Shown here in pieces: positions 60,901 to 64,000 of a DNA stretch of 64,000 nucleotides (position 1 is the stretch's first letter; every line of letters starts with the position of its first letter). A program made the translations under genes and the position numbers. The stretch is from contig NC_134676.1 in NCBI RefSeq assembly GCF_030463565.1, positions 29,203,228 through 29,267,227 of the forward strand, given 5' to 3'. The stretch comes from Pelecanus crispus (Eukaryota > Chordata > Aves > Pelecaniformes > Pelecanidae). The notes under the pieces were generated by a model. It was not told where the DNA came from, did no database searches, and was given only the letters and a program-made list of their open reading frames with translations.

Positions 60901-63900
60901 CCTTTTCAGCATCCAGTTTAGCATTAAATTGAATGGAAGCATTTATTGTGAAGTGCTGCAAACGGGAAAGACTTGCAGTATACATTTCAGTCATGTAGAG
61001 GTAAATATACAGAAAAGAACAAAAAAAATCCTGAAAACACTTTATTTAACTAACTTTTTTTTTAATCTACAATCGCCCCTTAAGCCTAGTGTCAAATGCT
61101 ATTGCCAGTCTCCTGACCAGCTCAAGTTATTGAGGAGAACATCGACAAATATTTTGGGTTTTATCAAAGATGCAAGACATTTCAATAATCCCTCCAACAC
61201 TTTTCCTCACCCAATATTTTATTTATTCGTTGCCAATTATGGGACTCTCATATATCCAATTTCTTTCAACATCACAAATTTTGGCATTTTATAGCATTGA
61301 TTTCCCCAATTATCAAAACATGTTAGAAGGACGACAGTAAGGAAATAAACCAATGGTCAGGTATTGACTTAACTGCATTTTAATGGAAAAGACGTCAGTT
61401 ATCAAACTTTTTTACTCTGTACACACCAAAGAAATTAGATAAGGGAAAGTATTATCTAAATCTCAGCAGAAAGGTATTTCTACTGGTTGACAAGGTGACC
61501 CTTCAGCCAACACTGTGACTACTATTTGGCTGTTCTAACACCTACTGTGTATCATCAGCATTTTCCTAAACACAAAAGGACACTCCCTGATCCTACAGCA
61601 TCCTGGCTTACAGCTCACAACTTGACTTTCTCCTCTTCCCTGTAAACAAGGCATATAACTGTGGGAGAAAGATACAGAGAAGCACTCTGGCTTTGATGCT
61701 GCTCTGTGATCCAGCAGCCACTCATATGGACTTCACCTAACTCAGTGCTCCACTGGCTCGTTAAGCAGCACCAGACCTCAGTTTGTGCAAGCCTTGCAAA
61801 TGGCTGCAAAGTATAAGCAGTGGTATAAAATATATTTCATACTTCTCTTCCATGTATCAGTTCAAAGATAACAAAACACGAGGTCTTTAGACACTGCTCG
61901 CTATATTCTCCTTTCAGACCATAATCCCACACCTCTGTGCCACAGACCACTACTGCTGTTTCATAAATTGTAAAGCAACTGACTGAACGTCAAAACCATC
62001 AAGCCATGTAAATAAACCGCCAATGATGCTTTGCAGGTGCCTTGGAATTCAGTTCTGCCTTTTTTAATTATATTTCTTTTTGGTGATGGTCACATTGAAA
62101 CTCATGTCTATAAAACACTGAGAATTACAGCCTTATTACCACCATCAAGACAAGCACATTAAATCTTTATTTCTGATCAACTGGAGCAAGAGAAAAGCAA
62201 GAGTGTGTCCCACCCAGAGGCCACTGGAAGATAGGCAGGAATCCCCACAGCATCATTTGTGATGCTTTAAAATCTAACATCTTTGTTGAAGCAAAATGTC
62301 TTGTGCATTGTAAAAGTCTAGCAGCACATGATTATTAAGAGGTCTTCTACCGAACTCTCTTCCACTGGACGACTGTGTTGCACGTCACCATTATCACCAT
62401 TTTATTACTTTTTACCATACAATAGTCTGTAAGAGGTAGGTGCTACATGAACCCACAGGACAGCCTCTAATATGGACATGAATTATAGTAATGTTGTGTT
62501 TATACTTCTTAGACCTTAATACTCTTCAAAAACAGTGAGAGTCCAGTGTGATGCTCACAGACCAGCCAGTTTGCATTAATAATGTTCATCCCACTGCTTC
62601 CTCAACAAGCACAGCAACTGAACCAAACTGTATTTTTTAATTTACAGATTCCATCTGAGTTACATTATGTATGTATACCTAAAGGCTTGCTCACAGCTTC
62701 CCAAGCACCAGGAACCACACTGCATAGCGATCAGGTCTAACATAGTACAGAACATCCTTTTATGTGCAGATCCTTGCTCTGGACGTGATTAAAAGACCTT
62801 GGAAGAATTAAATTAAAGGAAAAAAGTAGCAAGCTGAAAATACACACATAAAAAACACTACATTCCCAAAGTCAGATTTGCACACCTTTACAGCCAAGGT
62901 TTTTGACGTGACTTTTCATTTTTCCACCTGGATTTCCTGAACATCTAGAGTATGGGGGATAGGGAGGGGACAAAGCAAAACCCTCAGCTAGCAGCTTCGC
63001 AAGCACATTCATTTACTGCCTTCCAACAGTATTCAAACTGAGAGGTAAAATAAACCCTTACATATTAAATTTATAATGAAGCGGCTTGCACTAGTGTTGA
63101 TTACTTCACCACATATGAGTTGCTCTTGAAGCAAGTGAATGGAAGAAATGCAGCTGAATGCCTTTTAAAATAGCTCTCTTTTCAACAATTTGAGACAAAA
63201 AGAAACTTAAATTTTCCTCAAAAAAATATCACCCCATTCATGGCCATCGTATTTCTTTAACTTGTTAAAGCCACAGCCATTTTGTGCTCCTTAGCAGGGA
63301 AAATATTTAGAGTCTCCAAAAGAGGGTCATATTTTTTAACCTTTTAAAAATAGATTTGGATTTTAAAACACAAAAACAACTCAAAAAATGTGTCTCAGGA
63401 AGAAGCCTGCTCCTGAGGTTGGCAAAATGTATTCTTTATGCATTCCTGTACTAACATTCTTAATGTAGAATTTCCATTTCAACTAAAAATAAAATGGAGC
63501 TCTAGATTTTAGAAACCTTAGAAACATGAAACATGGGTTATACATTGCCGAAAGACAAAAATAAAACCACATGTGTATGTAAGGTCACTAAAACAAAATA
63601 AAATGTTTGATACCATTGCCGGACATCTCTCTCACCTCCTTTTAATGCCCATTTTTACAGAGATAGTAGCTTTCTAATGATAAATTTTTTAATGCCTTTT
63701 AGAATTTACTACTCCCTAGTCTGGCCACTGTGAAGCCAAGAGACCAGAGCAAAAGCAAACTGTTTAAAGAGTTTATACAGCACAGTCATGCAGTTTACTG
63801 ATAAGGTAGCAAAGAAGTGGACCAGAAATGTTTGGTTCTACAAATACATTCAAATGTATGCTCCAGTGCTATCTGTGACACTTCATCATTGCTCAGGCTT

Positions 63901-64000
63901 GGCCATCCACCAAACTGCTATAACTAAAAAACAAAGTTAGGGAATATATTGTGTGTTTAATGACACTTTTGTAATTTGCATTCCACCTTCATGAATAGCT
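57991..64000. other. Upstream or 5'UTR-intron DNA, nothing recognised
   Basis: Because the first coding exon begins at a splice acceptor, this 6-kb stretch should be intron of the ARHGEF28 5' untranslated region, or it may hold a small untranslated exon that cannot be identified from sequence alone. No CpG-rich promoter-like stretch, repeat family or foreign gene is apparent. Open frames are short and unlike any family known to me. Confidence 0.5.

Noticed and set aside
57991..64000. ARHGEF28 promoter or CpG island in the last 6 kb
   Set aside because: No CpG-rich stretch or convincing untranslated exon could be picked out, and the ATG exon clearly starts at a splice acceptor, so the promoter is probably outside the window.
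1..64000. CRISPR arrays, prokaryotic operons, toxin-antitoxin or phage systems
   Set aside because: The window is vertebrate intronic DNA. No regularly spaced palindromic repeats, compact gene runs or ribosome-binding sites are present.

Overview
This is vertebrate nuclear DNA, almost certainly from a bird and probably a neoavian. The support is many CR1 LINE fragments of several ages, three long-terminal-repeat (LTR) insertions of types I associate with bird genomes, long AT-rich introns, and small exons with GT-AG splice sites. There is nothing prokaryotic here: no operons, CRISPR arrays or intact RNA genes.

The only gene I can name is the 5' coding part of ARHGEF28 (RGNEF / p190RhoGEF, a RhoA guanine-nucleotide exchange factor). 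It lies on the minus strand, so it reads from high to low coordinates. Eight exons can be joined by splice site and phase: 57990-57947 (start codon at 57979), 37219-37072, 35191-34898, 21869-21686, 20415-20235, 15479-15407, 11442-11396 and 9859-9799. They give 1021 coding bases, about 340 residues, with no internal stop and matching phases at every junction. This is the N-terminal region with the ankyrin-like repeat. The C1, DH and PH domains must be encoded beyond base 1. The untranslated first exon(s) and promoter lie upstream of 57990 and were not identified; no CpG-rich promoter is evident up to 64000.

Layout by region. Positions 1-9798 are intron after the last exon seen, with faint old repeats and a 553-bp solo LTR (8567-9119) in the gene's orientation. 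Positions 9.8-21.9 kb hold five exons and a 1.35-kb 5'-truncated CR1 (17308-18650) with a broken reverse transcriptase. Positions 21.9-34.9 kb are a 13-kb intron with a 1.16-kb LTR (about 23015-24178), five CR1 pieces or tails and a tRNA-like T-arm. Positions 34.9-37.2 kb hold two exons. Positions 37.2-57.9 kb are the 20.7-kb first coding intron, with old CR1 pieces, a probable 979-bp LTR (47218-48196) and an unrecognised plus-strand open frame after a strong splice acceptor (51649-51924). Positions 58-64 kb are upstream or 5'UTR-intron DNA with nothing recognised.

The strongest candidates for something undescribed are the antisense 88-codon frame at 51.65 kb, the sense-oriented LTRs that could truncate the host transcript, and the internally periodic LTR at 23 kb. 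All gene and repeat names come from recall of families, not from a search.
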